Shown here: positions 30,306-37,558 of the stretch, one piece after another
Numbering within the stretch: position 1 is the stretch's first letter
Layout of the letters: each line of letters starts with the position of its first letter
IMG/VR virus record: IMGVR_UViG_3300032287_004484
Coordinates: 1-64,000 of that record
Source of the DNA: a virus
Reading direction: 5' to 3' (one strand)
DNA: 64,000 bases
The notes under the pieces: model-generated
Databases searched by the model: none
What the model was told of the DNA's origin: nothing
What the model saw: the letters and a program-made list of their open reading frames with translations, nothing else
Translations under genes and position numbers: made by a program

Positions 30306-30782
30306 ATGAAAAGAAAAAATTTACTACTAAAAAATATTTTAAATTTCTTTTCAAATAAAATACTTGGAGATCAAATGATCACTTATAATATAAAACCTCA
30401 AAACGCTGAAACTCTAGATCAGTATAACAAAGAAACAGCTGCTCAAATCGTAGAACTAATCACTCAATGCGGTGTGGATTATATCGTCGAAAACATGGAA
30501 GAATTAATCGGCAACCTTAGAGTTCTAGTACCAGAACCTCGTAGAACAGGTAAAACACTTGAAGACCTCAATAAACACCTTGAGAGGAACGCTGAAATCA
30601 ATCCATATAGAAAAGGAGAATCAGTACATTCCTTATATGCACCATCGATGTACTTCGTATCCACCAGCAGCGACTTCTTTATCATAAGGTATGTATATGG
30701 GGTCGAAAGTCTTTATAACCTCGTTGTAGAAAGTGACATAGATGTTCTAAGAGGATACGGAATACCTCTAGACACCGAATAA
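30306..30782 (+). CDS. Diverged WPVY-family cassette protein
   Basis: 158 aa long form, 135 aa from ATG 30375 (GGAGATCAAATG). It retains CGVDYIVENMEELIGNLRVL and TLEDLNKHLERNAEINPYRK, then FFIIRYVYGVESLYNLVVES, i.e. the KVGD-end helix and a WPVY-domain version with the core motif changed. Function unknown. Confidence 0.75.
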   Translation: MKRKNLLLKNILNFFSNKILGDQMITYNIKPQNAETLDQYNKETAAQIVELITQCGVDYIVENMEELIGNLRVLVPEPRRTGKTLEDLNKHLERNAEINPYRKGESVHSLYAPSMYFVSTSSDFFIIRYVYGVESLYNLVVESDIDVLRGYGIPLDTE

Positions 30783-30794
30783 TAATCCTAAAAA

Positions 30795-30828
30795 GTAGAA
30801 TCTTTTAGATTCTACTTTTTTTTTATTT
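30795..30828 (+). terminator. Terminator
   Basis: AAGTAGAATC, TTTTA, GATTCTACTT then T run. Confidence 0.8.
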
Positions 30829-30942
30829 TTTTTACAAATCCCAAAAATTTTTATATAAACAAAAAAACCTAAAAAATAAGAAATAAATAATACAAAATTT
30901 TTAGGTTTTTAAAATAAAATAAAAAAGAATTATATTTTTACT

Positions 30943-31218
30943 ATGAAAAGAAAAAAAATAAAATTCAAAAAATTGAATACTGAGAGGTTCTCTAATAAAA
31001 GAGAAACCATAAAAACATTCTTCTTAGAATTCCCTACAAGAAGATTAGCGCTGACTTTTCAGAGAGACATCAGAATTGCACTCTTTAATTCTCTTACCTT
31101 GTATGATTTTAAATCACTAACATTCTCCCGAACTGGTTATAAATCAGCGTATCACTGGACAACTAAGGTCACCTCTAAGAGGTTGGAAATTAAAGTCACT
31201 AGGGTCAAGATAACCTAG
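30943..31218 (+). CDS. Basic cassette protein that requires the MKRK start
   Basis: 91 aa beginning MKRKKIKFKKLNTERFSNKR. It has no internal SD-plus-ATG after the leader (an ATA stands where other cassettes have ATG), so the leader ATG must be the real start. The body is very basic (RLALTFQRDIRIALFNSLTL; KVTSKRLEIKVTRVKIT). Promoter box TTTTTAGGTTTTT at 30898-30910. Possibly nucleic-acid binding. Confidence 0.65.
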   Translation: MKRKKIKFKKLNTERFSNKRETIKTFFLEFPTRRLALTFQRDIRIALFNSLTLYDFKSLTFSRTGYKSAYHWTTKVTSKRLEIKVTRVKIT

Positions 31219-31229
31219 AAGATTAAAAA

Positions 31230-31262
31230 AGTAGAACCTAAAAGATTCTACTTTTTTTTTAT
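31230..31262 (+). terminator. Terminator
   Basis: AAGTAGAACCTAAAAGATTCTACTT then T7. Confidence 0.75.
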
Positions 31263-31298
31263 TTTTTTTACAAATCCCAAAAATTTTGAATGAATTAA

Positions 31299-31331
31299 AA
31301 AAAATAGAATCCGAAGATTCTATTTTTTCAA
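31299..31331 (-). terminator. Terminator
   Basis: AAATAGAATCCGAAGATTCTATTTTTT hairpin after the leftward 31336 gene. Confidence 0.75.
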
Positions 31332-31335
31332 GATT

Positions 31336-31764
31336 TTATTTATTAACTTTATATTTGTCTAAAGTAACTTCAATATTTTCAAGATTTTCTGCAACTAAAT
31401 TATAAAGCTCCCACACTTTTCCAATAAATCTTATCGAAAAAGATCCATTTTCTCCGATACCATCAAAGTGATATACTGGCCAATGGGTAGCATCTCTTTT
31501 TACAGAGTATTTTGTTTTAAGGAGTTCTACAATCCCCGCTAAATCTCCTTTTGCTCCAGGATTAATAACTGATTTCTGTACTGGACTTGATTTTCTTACG
31601 GGCTTAACTTCTTTATATTGAAATAAAGCTTCTGAAAAATCTGTGGGATTCTCTAAGATCCAATCTAATCCATTAGAGTACATGATTTCAATTATATACT
31701 TCTGAGCATCTTTTAGGTTTGTGAAAGTCTTATCACCGACTTTGTAACTGTTTTCTATGTTCAT
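31336..31764 (-). CDS. Two-domain KVGD/WPVY cassette protein
   Basis: 142 aa. MNIENSYKVGDKTFTNLKDA, NGLDWILENPTDFSEALFQY, GAKGDLAGIVELLKTKYSVK, RDATHWPVYHFDGIG, FIGKVWELYNLVAENLENIE. The start is the ATGA overlap with the leader ORF. Function unknown. Confidence 0.78.
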   Translation of the reverse strand: MNIENSYKVGDKTFTNLKDAQKYIIEIMYSNGLDWILENPTDFSEALFQYKEVKPVRKSSPVQKSVINPGAKGDLAGIVELLKTKYSVKRDATHWPVYHFDGIGENGSFSIRFIGKVWELYNLVAENLENIEVTLDKYKVNK

Positions 31765-31817
31765 ATTCTGTTCTCTCTTTTTTTTGTATTTGAAAAGTGT
31801 TTATTTTTTCTTTTCAT
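31761..31817 (-). CDS. MKRK leader peptide
   Basis: MKRKNKHFSNTKKRENRI then TGA overlapping the start of the 31764 gene. A separate-leader arrangement as at 25628. Confidence 0.55.
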   Translation of the reverse strand: MKRKNKHFSNTKKRENRI

Positions 31818-31933
31818 ACTGATAATATATAACATTTAGATACAAAAGAAAAAACCTAAAATATAGTTAAAAAATTCAAATAGTAAAATTTTCAGGTTTT
31901 TTCTATTACTTAAAAAAATTATATATTAGTAGT
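31818..31933. promoter_or_regulatory. Bidirectional cassette promoter
   Basis: Leftward AAAAAACCTAAAA (31849-31861) and rightward TTTTCAGGTTTTTT (31888-31901) boxes; ATATATTAGTAGT before ATGAAAAG. Confidence 0.55.
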
Positions 31934-32461
31934 ATGAAAAGAGAAAATTTAGAAATAAAAAAAGAAAATAAAATTTCTGAAAATTTCTTTTCAAATAAAA
32001 ATAATAGAGAGAATACTATGAATATTCAAATTACTTACAAAATCGGCGATAAAGAATTTTCTACAATCGAAGAATCCCAAAAATATTTATTACAAGAAAT
32101 ATATAATCGCGGATTAGAATATATTTGTGAAAACCCAAAAGAATTTTTAGATATTTTTAATTCTGTAACTAAAAAGAATTTTGTAAATCCCGAAAAAAGA
32201 GAATACTCAAATATTTCTCAACCCAATATGAAAAGTATTCAAAATTTAGTAAAATCCCAATTCTCTATTACTAGAAATATTCAAGAATGGCCTGTATATA
32301 AATTTCAGTCTATTCAAAATCCCGAAAATTTCTTCGTAATTAGAAATACAAAAAAAATATTTGAATTATTTTACGAAATACAAGAAAATTTAGAAAATCT
32401 TGAAAATTTCTTCTCTAAATATTCTTACAAAGAAAAAATAAATATTTGGAAAGAAGTATAA
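31934..32461 (+). CDS. Two-domain KVGD/WPVY cassette protein
   Basis: 175 aa long form (MKRENLEIKKENKISENFFS), 147 aa from ATG 32018. QITYKIGDKEFSTIEESQKY, LEYICENPKEFLDIF, NLVKSQFSITRNIQEWPVYK, FVIRNTKKIFELFYEIQENL. It is AT-richer than its paralogues, with the conserved GKV changed to TKK, so it is an old and drifting copy. Confidence 0.75.
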   Translation: MKRENLEIKKENKISENFFSNKNNRENTMNIQITYKIGDKEFSTIEESQKYLLQEIYNRGLEYICENPKEFLDIFNSVTKKNFVNPEKREYSNISQPNMKSIQNLVKSQFSITRNIQEWPVYKFQSIQNPENFFVIRNTKKIFELFYEIQENLENLENFFSKYSYKEKINIWKEV

Positions 32462-32469
32462 TAAATCCC

Positions 32470-32503
32470 AAAAGTAGAGTCGTAAGACTCTACTTTTTTT
32501 TTA
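32470..32503 (+). terminator. Terminator
   Basis: AAGTAGAGTCGTAAGACTCTACTT then T run. Confidence 0.8.
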
Positions 32504-32590
32504 GTTTTTTTAAAAATCCCAAAAATTAAAAACACTAAATTAATAAAATCTAATATAATAAAAAACCTAAAAACTATATAAAAAATATAG

Positions 32591-32650
32591 GCAAAATATA
32601 CCAGTAGGCTGGGCTCATTTTTCGGCTATATTAGACCCAAGCGTATTTTT
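32591..32650 (+). repeat. 60-bp repeat, copy 1
   Basis: Core ATATACCAGTAGGCTGGG, then a Py-rich/A-rich joint, GGCTATATTAGACC, AAGCGTATTTTT and a downstream TGATTCTA. CCAG-TAGG-CTGG and GGCT-ATATT-AG-A-CC can each form a small hairpin. Confidence 0.85.
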
Positions 32651-32698
32651 GAATGATTCTAAAATTCATAAGGAACGATAATCCTAAAAAAAATATAT

Positions 32699-32759
32699 GC
32701 AAAATATACCAGTAGGCTGGGACTAAAAATAGGCTATATTAGACCTAAGCGTATTTTTT
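32699..32759 (+). repeat. 60-bp repeat, copy 2
   Basis: ATATACCAGTAGGCTGGG, ATAGGCTATATTAGACCTA, AGCGTATTTTTT, TGATTCTA. The second hairpin is extended to TAGGCT/AG.CCTA. Confidence 0.85.
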
Positions 32760-32841
32760 CATGATTCTAAACTATAAACTGATTTCACTACTATAAACTA
32801 ATTATAAACTGATTCTAATTTTTTAATCTTATTCTATACTA

Positions 32842-32899
32842 CGAAATATACCAGTAGGCTGGGACTAAAAATAGGCTATATTAGACCCAAGCATATTTT
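32842..32899 (+). repeat. 60-bp repeat, copy 3
   Basis: Same core, with AAGCATATTTTC at the end; preceded by ATTCTATACTAC. Confidence 0.85.
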
Positions 32900-32992
32900 C
32901 TCAGGATTTTAAAACTATAAACGATTCTACTATTTTAATGATTCTAAAACTATAAACGATTCTACTACTACAAATTATTATAAAAAATATAG

Positions 32993-33052
32993 GCAAAATA
33001 TACCAGTAGGCTGGGCTCAAAATTCGGCTATATCTAACCCAAGCGTATTTTT
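32993..33052 (+). repeat. 60-bp repeat, copy 4
   Basis: Core identical; the second element is GGCTATATCTAACC, where both sides changed relative to copies 1-3 and partial pairing is kept. Confidence 0.85.
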
Positions 33053-33122
33053 CGGGGATTTACAAATGGTAATCATTTTAATTTATTCTATATTATGGAG
33101 TGATTCCAAGAAAAAAATATAT

Positions 33123-33183
33123 AGGAAATATACCAGTAGGCTGGGACTAAAAATAGGCTATATCTAACCGGAGCACGTTTTTT
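33123..33183 (+). repeat. 60-bp repeat, copy 5
   Basis: Core identical; GGCTATATCTAACCGG and AGCACGTTTTTT. Confidence 0.85.
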
Positions 33184-33262
33184 GGTGATTTCAAAATCTA
33201 AACTGATTCTATGGAGTCTTTTTTTTGGTTTTTTTATTCTATTCTATACTATCTATTTATAT

Positions 33263-33322
33263 GCAAAATATACCAGTAGGCTGGGCTTAAAAATAGGCTA
33301 TATCTAATCGATGCGTATTTTT
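33263..33322 (+). repeat. 60-bp repeat, copy 6
   Basis: Core identical; GGCTATATCTAATCGATGC and GTATTTTT. About 130 bp upstream of the next gene. Confidence 0.85.
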
Positions 33323-33389
33323 GAGTGATTTAGTGATTTAAACTGATTCTATGGAGTCTATTTTTTCTGTTTTCTATTCTAGTTGGATA

Positions 33390-33432
33390 TACTTTTAGGT
33401 TTAAACACTTATTTCTTAGTAGTATAGAATAG
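33390..33432 (+). promoter_or_regulatory. Phage promoter
   Basis: ACTTTTAGGTTTAAACACTTA then AGTATAGAATAGAAT; AAGGAG at 33441-33446 precedes the ATG at 33453. Confidence 0.65.
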
Positions 33433-33452
33433 AATTATGTAAGGAGAATAGT

Positions 33453-33776
33453 ATGAAAAGAAGTAAGAAGAAAACTAAGGAAGAGTACAATTTACAGATG
33501 AAGGGATATCGAGATCGGAATAAGTTGATGAATTCTTATCACTGTCATAATTACAAGAGACGACTGGCTGGTTACGAAACGATTTCTATTGAGGAATTTT
33601 TAGATTATCGAAAATTTTGTTCTATTGATATTTCTGGTCGATTGAAGAGTTCTCGACGATCTCGTGTTAAGGAGTGGGAAGAAAAAAAGATTCGTGAGGG
33701 GATAGTTTTTAGTGGACCTAAGTTAAAGGGTAATTTTACTTTTAAGATTAAAAGTCGAATTGCTGCTGAGTTTTAA
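33453..33776 (+). CDS. Basic hypothetical protein, 107 aa
   Basis: SD AAGGAG. KRSKKKTKEEYNLQMKGYRD, with a strongly basic middle (GRLKSSRRSRVKEWEEKK). Contains SYHCHNYKRRL, which could hold a metal site or be part of an HNH-like fold, but a full motif is not visible. Co-transcribed with the UV endonuclease gene. Confidence 0.65.
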   Translation: MKRSKKKTKEEYNLQMKGYRDRNKLMNSYHCHNYKRRLAGYETISIEEFLDYRKFCSIDISGRLKSSRRSRVKEWEEKKIREGIVFSGPKLKGNFTFKIKSRIAAEF

Positions 33777-33780
33777 AGAT

Positions 33781-34764
33781 ATGGTTCGATTTAGGTTAGG
33801 TACTTGTTGTATGATTGATTCTGACTTTGGTTATCGGTCTACGACAAAGACTTCTTTTCTCAAGAATCGAGATTATGGTCGATTATGGGAGATATGGGAG
33901 AGTAATATTAGAAAGACGGGAGAGGCTTTAGATATATTATGCGATAAAGACGATCACTTTCATTTTTTTAGAATTTCTTCTTCTCTCTTTCCCCTCGCAA
34001 CTTTAGATGATCCCGAGATTAATTCTTTTTGGAAGGATAAGTATCCTCAAATTGTGGCAATGATAAGGGTTATTGGTGATAGGGTTAAATTGAGAGATCC
34101 AAATTTTAGGATCGTTACTCACCCTGGACAGTTCTGTGTACCTAATTCTAAGGATCCTAGAGTCGTGCAAAATTCCATTAATGAGTTAGAGTATCACTAC
34201 GATTTTATGGAGCCATTTGGATTGCCATTTTCCATTAACGTTCATCTTTCTGGTAAAGACGAAGGATCGCCAGATCGGATGGTTAATACGTATCAAAATT
34301 ATTTATCGGATCGGATGAAGCGAGTTTTATCTTTAGAGAATGACGAGAAGAGTTCTTCGATTTCGACGATACTAGATGTATCGGCTAAGGTAGATTGTTT
34401 AGTTTGTTACGATATTCATCACGAAGCTGTCCACAGGACTTTTAATGGACAAGATTATTTTTTCAGAGTTTTGGGAGATGATCAAAATAGTTTTATTGAG
34501 AGTAAGTGGAGGGATAAAGTTGGATTAGTTCCAACGATGCATCTCTCTAATCGTTTACATGTAGGATCTATTCGAGGAGAAGCTTGTGCTCATAGCGATT
34601 TCTTTTATGATTCAGAGAATTGGAAGATGATGTATTACTTAGAGCGAGGATGGGATGTAGAGATGGAAGCTAAAGAAAAATTTCCTGCTACAGAAAGATT
34701 TATGAGTTCTATTAGCAATATGAATAAAGTTTATTTAGAGTCACGTGATGAATTACTACTATAA
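33781..34764 (+). CDS. uvsE: UV damage endonuclease (UvsE/UVDE family)
   Basis: 327 aa. A TIM-barrel UVDE: N-terminal RFRLGTCCMID, RISSSLFPLATLDD, the metal-site segment THPGQFCVPNS (about residue 112), ELEYHYDFM, NVHLSGKDEG, LENDEKSSS (about 185) and YDIHHEA (about 211), in the usual order and length. The family nicks DNA 5' of UV photoproducts and other lesions using metal ions. It begins an overlapping small-gene array, and a role in repair of injected DNA is likely. Confidence 0.88.
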   Translation: MVRFRLGTCCMIDSDFGYRSTTKTSFLKNRDYGRLWEIWESNIRKTGEALDILCDKDDHFHFFRISSSLFPLATLDDPEINSFWKDKYPQIVAMIRVIGDRVKLRDPNFRIVTHPGQFCVPNSKDPRVVQNSINELEYHYDFMEPFGLPFSINVHLSGKDEGSPDRMVNTYQNYLSDRMKRVLSLENDEKSSSISTILDVSAKVDCLVCYDIHHEAVHRTFNGQDYFFRVLGDDQNSFIESKWRDKVGLVPTMHLSNRLHVGSIRGEACAHSDFFYDSENWKMMYYLERGWDVEMEAKEKFPATERFMSSISNMNKVYLESRDELLL

Positions 34765-35020
34765 AGTTAATAATTATGGTAATAATGTTATATCTATAGT
34801 TTTAATAGATAGCGACGATGGAGAGGAAATTAATTATATCATTATGTGTTGGGACATTACTAAGAGGTGGACTTCTTATAATAAAAGTGAACTTTCTTGG
34901 AGAGACTTTAAGGAGATTGATGAGGGAACTTACCATAAGATTCGTCTTTTTCCATTAAAAAAGAACACCACTAAAGTAGATTTATATATTTATTTGAATA
35001 TGGAAGAGATGCTAATATGA
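34748..35020 (+). CDS. Small protein of coupled array D
   Basis: 90 aa, overlaps the uvsE end by 17 bp. YYYKVNNYGNNVISIVLIDS, WDITKRWTSY, C-terminus YLNMEEMLI ending in the ATGA junction. Resembles family C in strand-rich start and tail, but more weakly. Function unknown. Confidence 0.7.
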   Translation: MNYYYKVNNYGNNVISIVLIDSDDGEEINYIIMCWDITKRWTSYNKSELSWRDFKEIDEGTYHKIRLFPLKKNTTKVDLYIYLNMEEMLI

Positions 35021-35241
35021 ATAAGTTTTTTATAGAGATATGTGATACTAAAGCAGGAATTCGATTTTTTGTTTTACATGAAGTTAATCCTAAATATTCT
35101 TCTTTCTATAGTGATTGTTTAGAGATTAATTGCGATTCATACGTTCGATTAAAGAAGATACCAGCAGAAGATTCTTCTTATGAAGGATATACTAAAAGAG
35201 ATATTTTATTTGATTTAGAGTTACAAGAATTCATGTTATGA
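35017..35241 (+). CDS. Small protein of coupled array D
   Basis: 74 aa, ATGA-coupled. KFFIEICDTKAGIRFFVLHE, C-terminus DLELQEFML. Family C-like tail. Ends without coupling; the next gene has an SD. Confidence 0.7.
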   Translation: MNKFFIEICDTKAGIRFFVLHEVNPKYSSFYSDCLEINCDSYVRLKKIPAEDSSYEGYTKRDILFDLELQEFML

Positions 35242-35254
35242 AAGGGGAAAGAAG

Positions 35255-35548
35255 ATGAAGTTTTATACTTTTCACCAGAGTAATCCTGGTGGATATTTTA
35301 TTAAAAATGACAAGATAGATGAATATGTGATTATTCAAGCTAAAAATGCTGATGAGGCTAATTCTAAAGCTCAAGAGATTGGCGTTTATTTTAATGGTGT
35401 TCGTAAAAAGTTAGATTGTTCTTGTTGTAACGATCGATGGTATCCAGTTTCAGAAAATTCTGGAGAAGATTCACCAAATATTTACGGTGATAGTTTAAGT
35501 CAATATTCTAATTATAAGTTTTATGGCGATGAGGAGTGGTTGATATGA
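35255..35548 (+). CDS. Small protein of array D with CxC..C pair
   Basis: 97 aa with SD AAAGGGG. FYTFHQSNPGGYFIKNDKID, ANEADEANSKAQEIG-like helix, LDCSCCNDRWYP. This domain (strand, helix with A.. .A..., then a C.C..RW motif) is a small protein type common in phages. Tail EEWLI with ATGA overlap. Confidence 0.72.
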   Translation: MKFYTFHQSNPGGYFIKNDKIDEYVIIQAKNADEANSKAQEIGVYFNGVRKKLDCSCCNDRWYPVSENSGEDSPNIYGDSLSQYSNYKFYGDEEWLI

Positions 35549-35856
35549 AGAGGATGTATATAAAAGCAGTATGTGAGATTGAGAATGAACCAGAAAGTAA
35601 TTGTATTGGAGATTTAATTTTATTTGATTTAGATTTTAATAAGCTTTATTATATCAGAAATGAAAATGCTAATTTAGAAAATAGTTATCACTATATTAAT
35701 AAAGGAAGTGATTATATAAATAATTCATTAAAAGATTCTTTTCAAATTAGTGAAGATTTTTTTAATGATTGTTTAAAAATGAAAATGAATAGAATTTACG
35801 ATTTAGATAAAAATGATTTTCTTATTAATGGTGGTATTTTTGAAAGAGCCATATGA
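35545..35856 (+). CDS. Small protein of coupled array D
   Basis: 103 aa from the ATGA junction. IKAVCEIENEPESNCIGDLI, LYYIRNENANLENSYHY, C-terminus NGGIFERAI. Similar in outline to family C. Confidence 0.68.
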   Translation: MKRMYIKAVCEIENEPESNCIGDLILFDLDFNKLYYIRNENANLENSYHYINKGSDYINNSLKDSFQISEDFFNDCLKMKMNRIYDLDKNDFLINGGIFERAI

Positions 35857-36089
35857 TAAGTGATGAAAATAATTATTATCTTATGATTCAAGATTTTAAT
35901 AATAGTACGATTGTTGATGTTAGAAATTATAGAACAAGCGTTTTATTTATAGCTGCTTCTCATTATAAAATCTCTAAATTTGATTATGAGAATTTAAAAA
36001 AGAAATATCGTTTTCCATTGGATATGTATTATATATGTACTAATGAGGAAATTTTAAATCTCTTAGGATTATACGAATTAATAATATGA
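35853..36089 (+). CDS. Small protein of coupled array D
   Basis: 78 aa, ATGA-coupled. YYLMIQDFNNSTIVDVRNYR, KKKYRFPLDMYYICTNEEIL, tail LLGLYELII. Sister of the next gene. Confidence 0.7.
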   Translation: MISDENNYYLMIQDFNNSTIVDVRNYRTSVLFIAASHYKISKFDYENLKKKYRFPLDMYYICTNEEILNLLGLYELII

Positions 36090-36325
36090 AAGAAGAAAGG
36101 ATTTATTTTATTAAAATTGAACAAAATTTTATTGGTCGATATGTAGATATAATTAGTCATTTAAAATCAAAGGATAGTCACATACGAAAACCAAATCAGT
36201 ATATAATTAATCAGAAAGATTATGAAAGATTATTAAAAAATTATTTCTTTCCAAGAGAATTTAAGTATGATACGAACGATAATGAAATATTAATTTATTT
36301 AGGTTTATATGAATTAGTTATTTAA
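36086..36325 (+). CDS. Small protein of coupled array D
   Basis: 79 aa, ATGA-coupled. YFIKIEQNFIGRYVDIISHL, LKNYFFPREFKYDTNDNEIL, tail YLGLYELVI then TAA. Paralogous to the preceding gene (shared FP...Y..NDNEIL and LGLYEL). Confidence 0.7.
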   Translation: MKEERIYFIKIEQNFIGRYVDIISHLKSKDSHIRKPNQYIINQKDYERLLKNYFFPREFKYDTNDNEILIYLGLYELVI

Positions 36326-36343
36326 AAAACAGGAGAAAACAAC

Positions 36344-36610
36344 ATGGGAAAATATTACCTTTTTATTACTTCTAAAGAAGAACAAGGTGACAAAGTTAAT
36401 GGGAAGAACAATGATAAAATTTCAGAGTTCATGATTATTGATGATAGTAATATCACAGCAAATTTACCCGTAATTATTTTAAGTAATTACGTTTATCAGC
36501 TGGATGAATCTCAATATCAAAAAATAAAACACTTAACTTATAAAGATGTTAAGAAAATAAATAAGACAGATTTTTTTGCGGAGAACGGATTTTCAGAACT
36601 CGTAATATGA
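36344..36610 (+). CDS. Small protein of coupled array D
   Basis: 88 aa, SD AGGAG. YYLFITSKEEQGDKVNGKNN, VYQLDESQYQKIKHLTYKDV, tail NGFSELVI. Sister of the next gene. Confidence 0.7.
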   Translation: MGKYYLFITSKEEQGDKVNGKNNDKISEFMIIDDSNITANLPVIILSNYVYQLDESQYQKIKHLTYKDVKKINKTDFFAENGFSELVI

Positions 36611-36846
36611 TACAAGGCAAAAAATTTCTTCTTATTAAAGAGGAAAGAAATATTATTGATCGTTTCTTGGTTTTTTCGGATGATAATCCAGGGATTGACT
36701 CTTTACTTAGATATTTTATAGATGATATTTATGAATTGAATGAATCTCAATATCAAAGATTAAGAGGATTACAAACATCTGATCTTAAAGATTTAACGAT
36801 TAAAGATTTTTTTATTAAATATGGCATAGAAGAGGTACTAATATGA
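36607..36846 (+). CDS. Small protein of coupled array D
   Basis: 79 aa, ATGA-coupled. KFLLIKEERNIIDRFLVFSD, YELNESQYQRLRGLQTSDLK, tail YGIEEVLI. Confidence 0.7.
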   Translation: MIQGKKFLLIKEERNIIDRFLVFSDDNPGIDSLLRYFIDDIYELNESQYQRLRGLQTSDLKDLTIKDFFIKYGIEEVLI

Positions 36847-37154
36847 AAGGAATTGATATTGTACCTTTTCCTAATATTTGGGGTCACAATGAGAAAAACA
36901 TATTAATTTTAAATGTTATTGATTTTGATAATTATTGTTATTATAAATATGATGCTACTAATAATGGAGATCTTAATTTAAAATTAATTGAAACTAAAGT
37001 AAGTTATGAAGAAGATAATATTTATTATGGTTCTTTTGATTATATTTCAGAAGAAATTTTTTTAAAATTATTAGATACTAAATTAATTATTTTTAAACAA
37101 TATTATATCAATAATTTATTAAAGTTATTTAATTTACATGAATTGATTATATGA
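36843..37154 (+). CDS. Small protein of coupled array D
   Basis: 103 aa, ATGA-coupled. ILILNVIDFDNYCYYKYDAT, FDYISEEIFLKLLDTKL, tail FNLHELII. Confidence 0.7.
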   Translation: MKGIDIVPFPNIWGHNEKNILILNVIDFDNYCYYKYDATNNGDLNLKLIETKVSYEEDNIYYGSFDYISEEIFLKLLDTKLIIFKQYYINNLLKLFNLHELII

Positions 37155-37516
37155 AAGGTTTATATATTTCTACGGATGCGGAAACTGATGTTGTTTTTTA
37201 TAAAATAATTAATTCACCTAGTGCAGATAATATTTCAACTCTTGTTTTATTAGATTTTGATAATAATAAATATTATGTTTGTCATGATTTTTTATTATCT
37301 ACTATTGACGATTCTTTAAATAATATAAAAGTTAAAGATAAACTTTTTATAAATACATCTACTAATAATTATGAAATAGATAATGCAAAGAAATATCATA
37401 TTAAAATAACTGATGAGTTGTTTAAAAAGATTTATAACCTTAAAGTTGATAAGATATTTAAAATTAAAAAAGTTGATTTTTTAAAACGTTTTTCTTTAGA
37501 AGAACATTTAATTTAA
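37151..37516 (+). CDS. Small protein of coupled array D, end of array
   Basis: 121 aa, ATGA-coupled. STLVLLDFDNNKYYVCHDFL, ITDELFKKIYNLKVDKIFKI, tail FSLEEHLI then TAA. The middle matches the preceding gene. Confidence 0.7.
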   Translation: MKGLYISTDAETDVVFYKIINSPSADNISTLVLLDFDNNKYYVCHDFLLSTIDDSLNNIKVKDKLFINTSTNNYEIDNAKKYHIKITDELFKKIYNLKVDKIFKIKKVDFLKRFSLEEHLI

Positions 37517-37558
37517 AAAAAAATAATATTTTTTATTGTAAAAAATTAAAAATATTTT

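Larger units (their letters stand above)
32560..33390. repeat. Noncoding region with six structured repeats
   Basis: No gene is visible. Six copies of a roughly 60-bp unit start at 32591, 32699, 32842, 32993, 33123 and 33263. The spacers are AT-rich and contain ATTCTATACTA and AAACGATTCTA motifs. At 32560-32574 there is a leftward AAAAACCTAAAAA box with no leftward gene, probably left from a lost cassette. Confidence 0.85.

Noticed and set aside
32591-33322. CRISPR array
   Set aside because: Repeats are about 60 bp with irregular 108-151 bp spacing and AT-rich spacers of unequal length; no cas genes nearby.
32591-33322. Cluster of tRNA genes
   Set aside because: CCAGTAGGCTGG and GGCTATATTAGACC form small hairpins, but no acceptor stem, T-loop (GGTTCGAAT-like) or CCA region is present. 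No tRNA was found elsewhere in the window.
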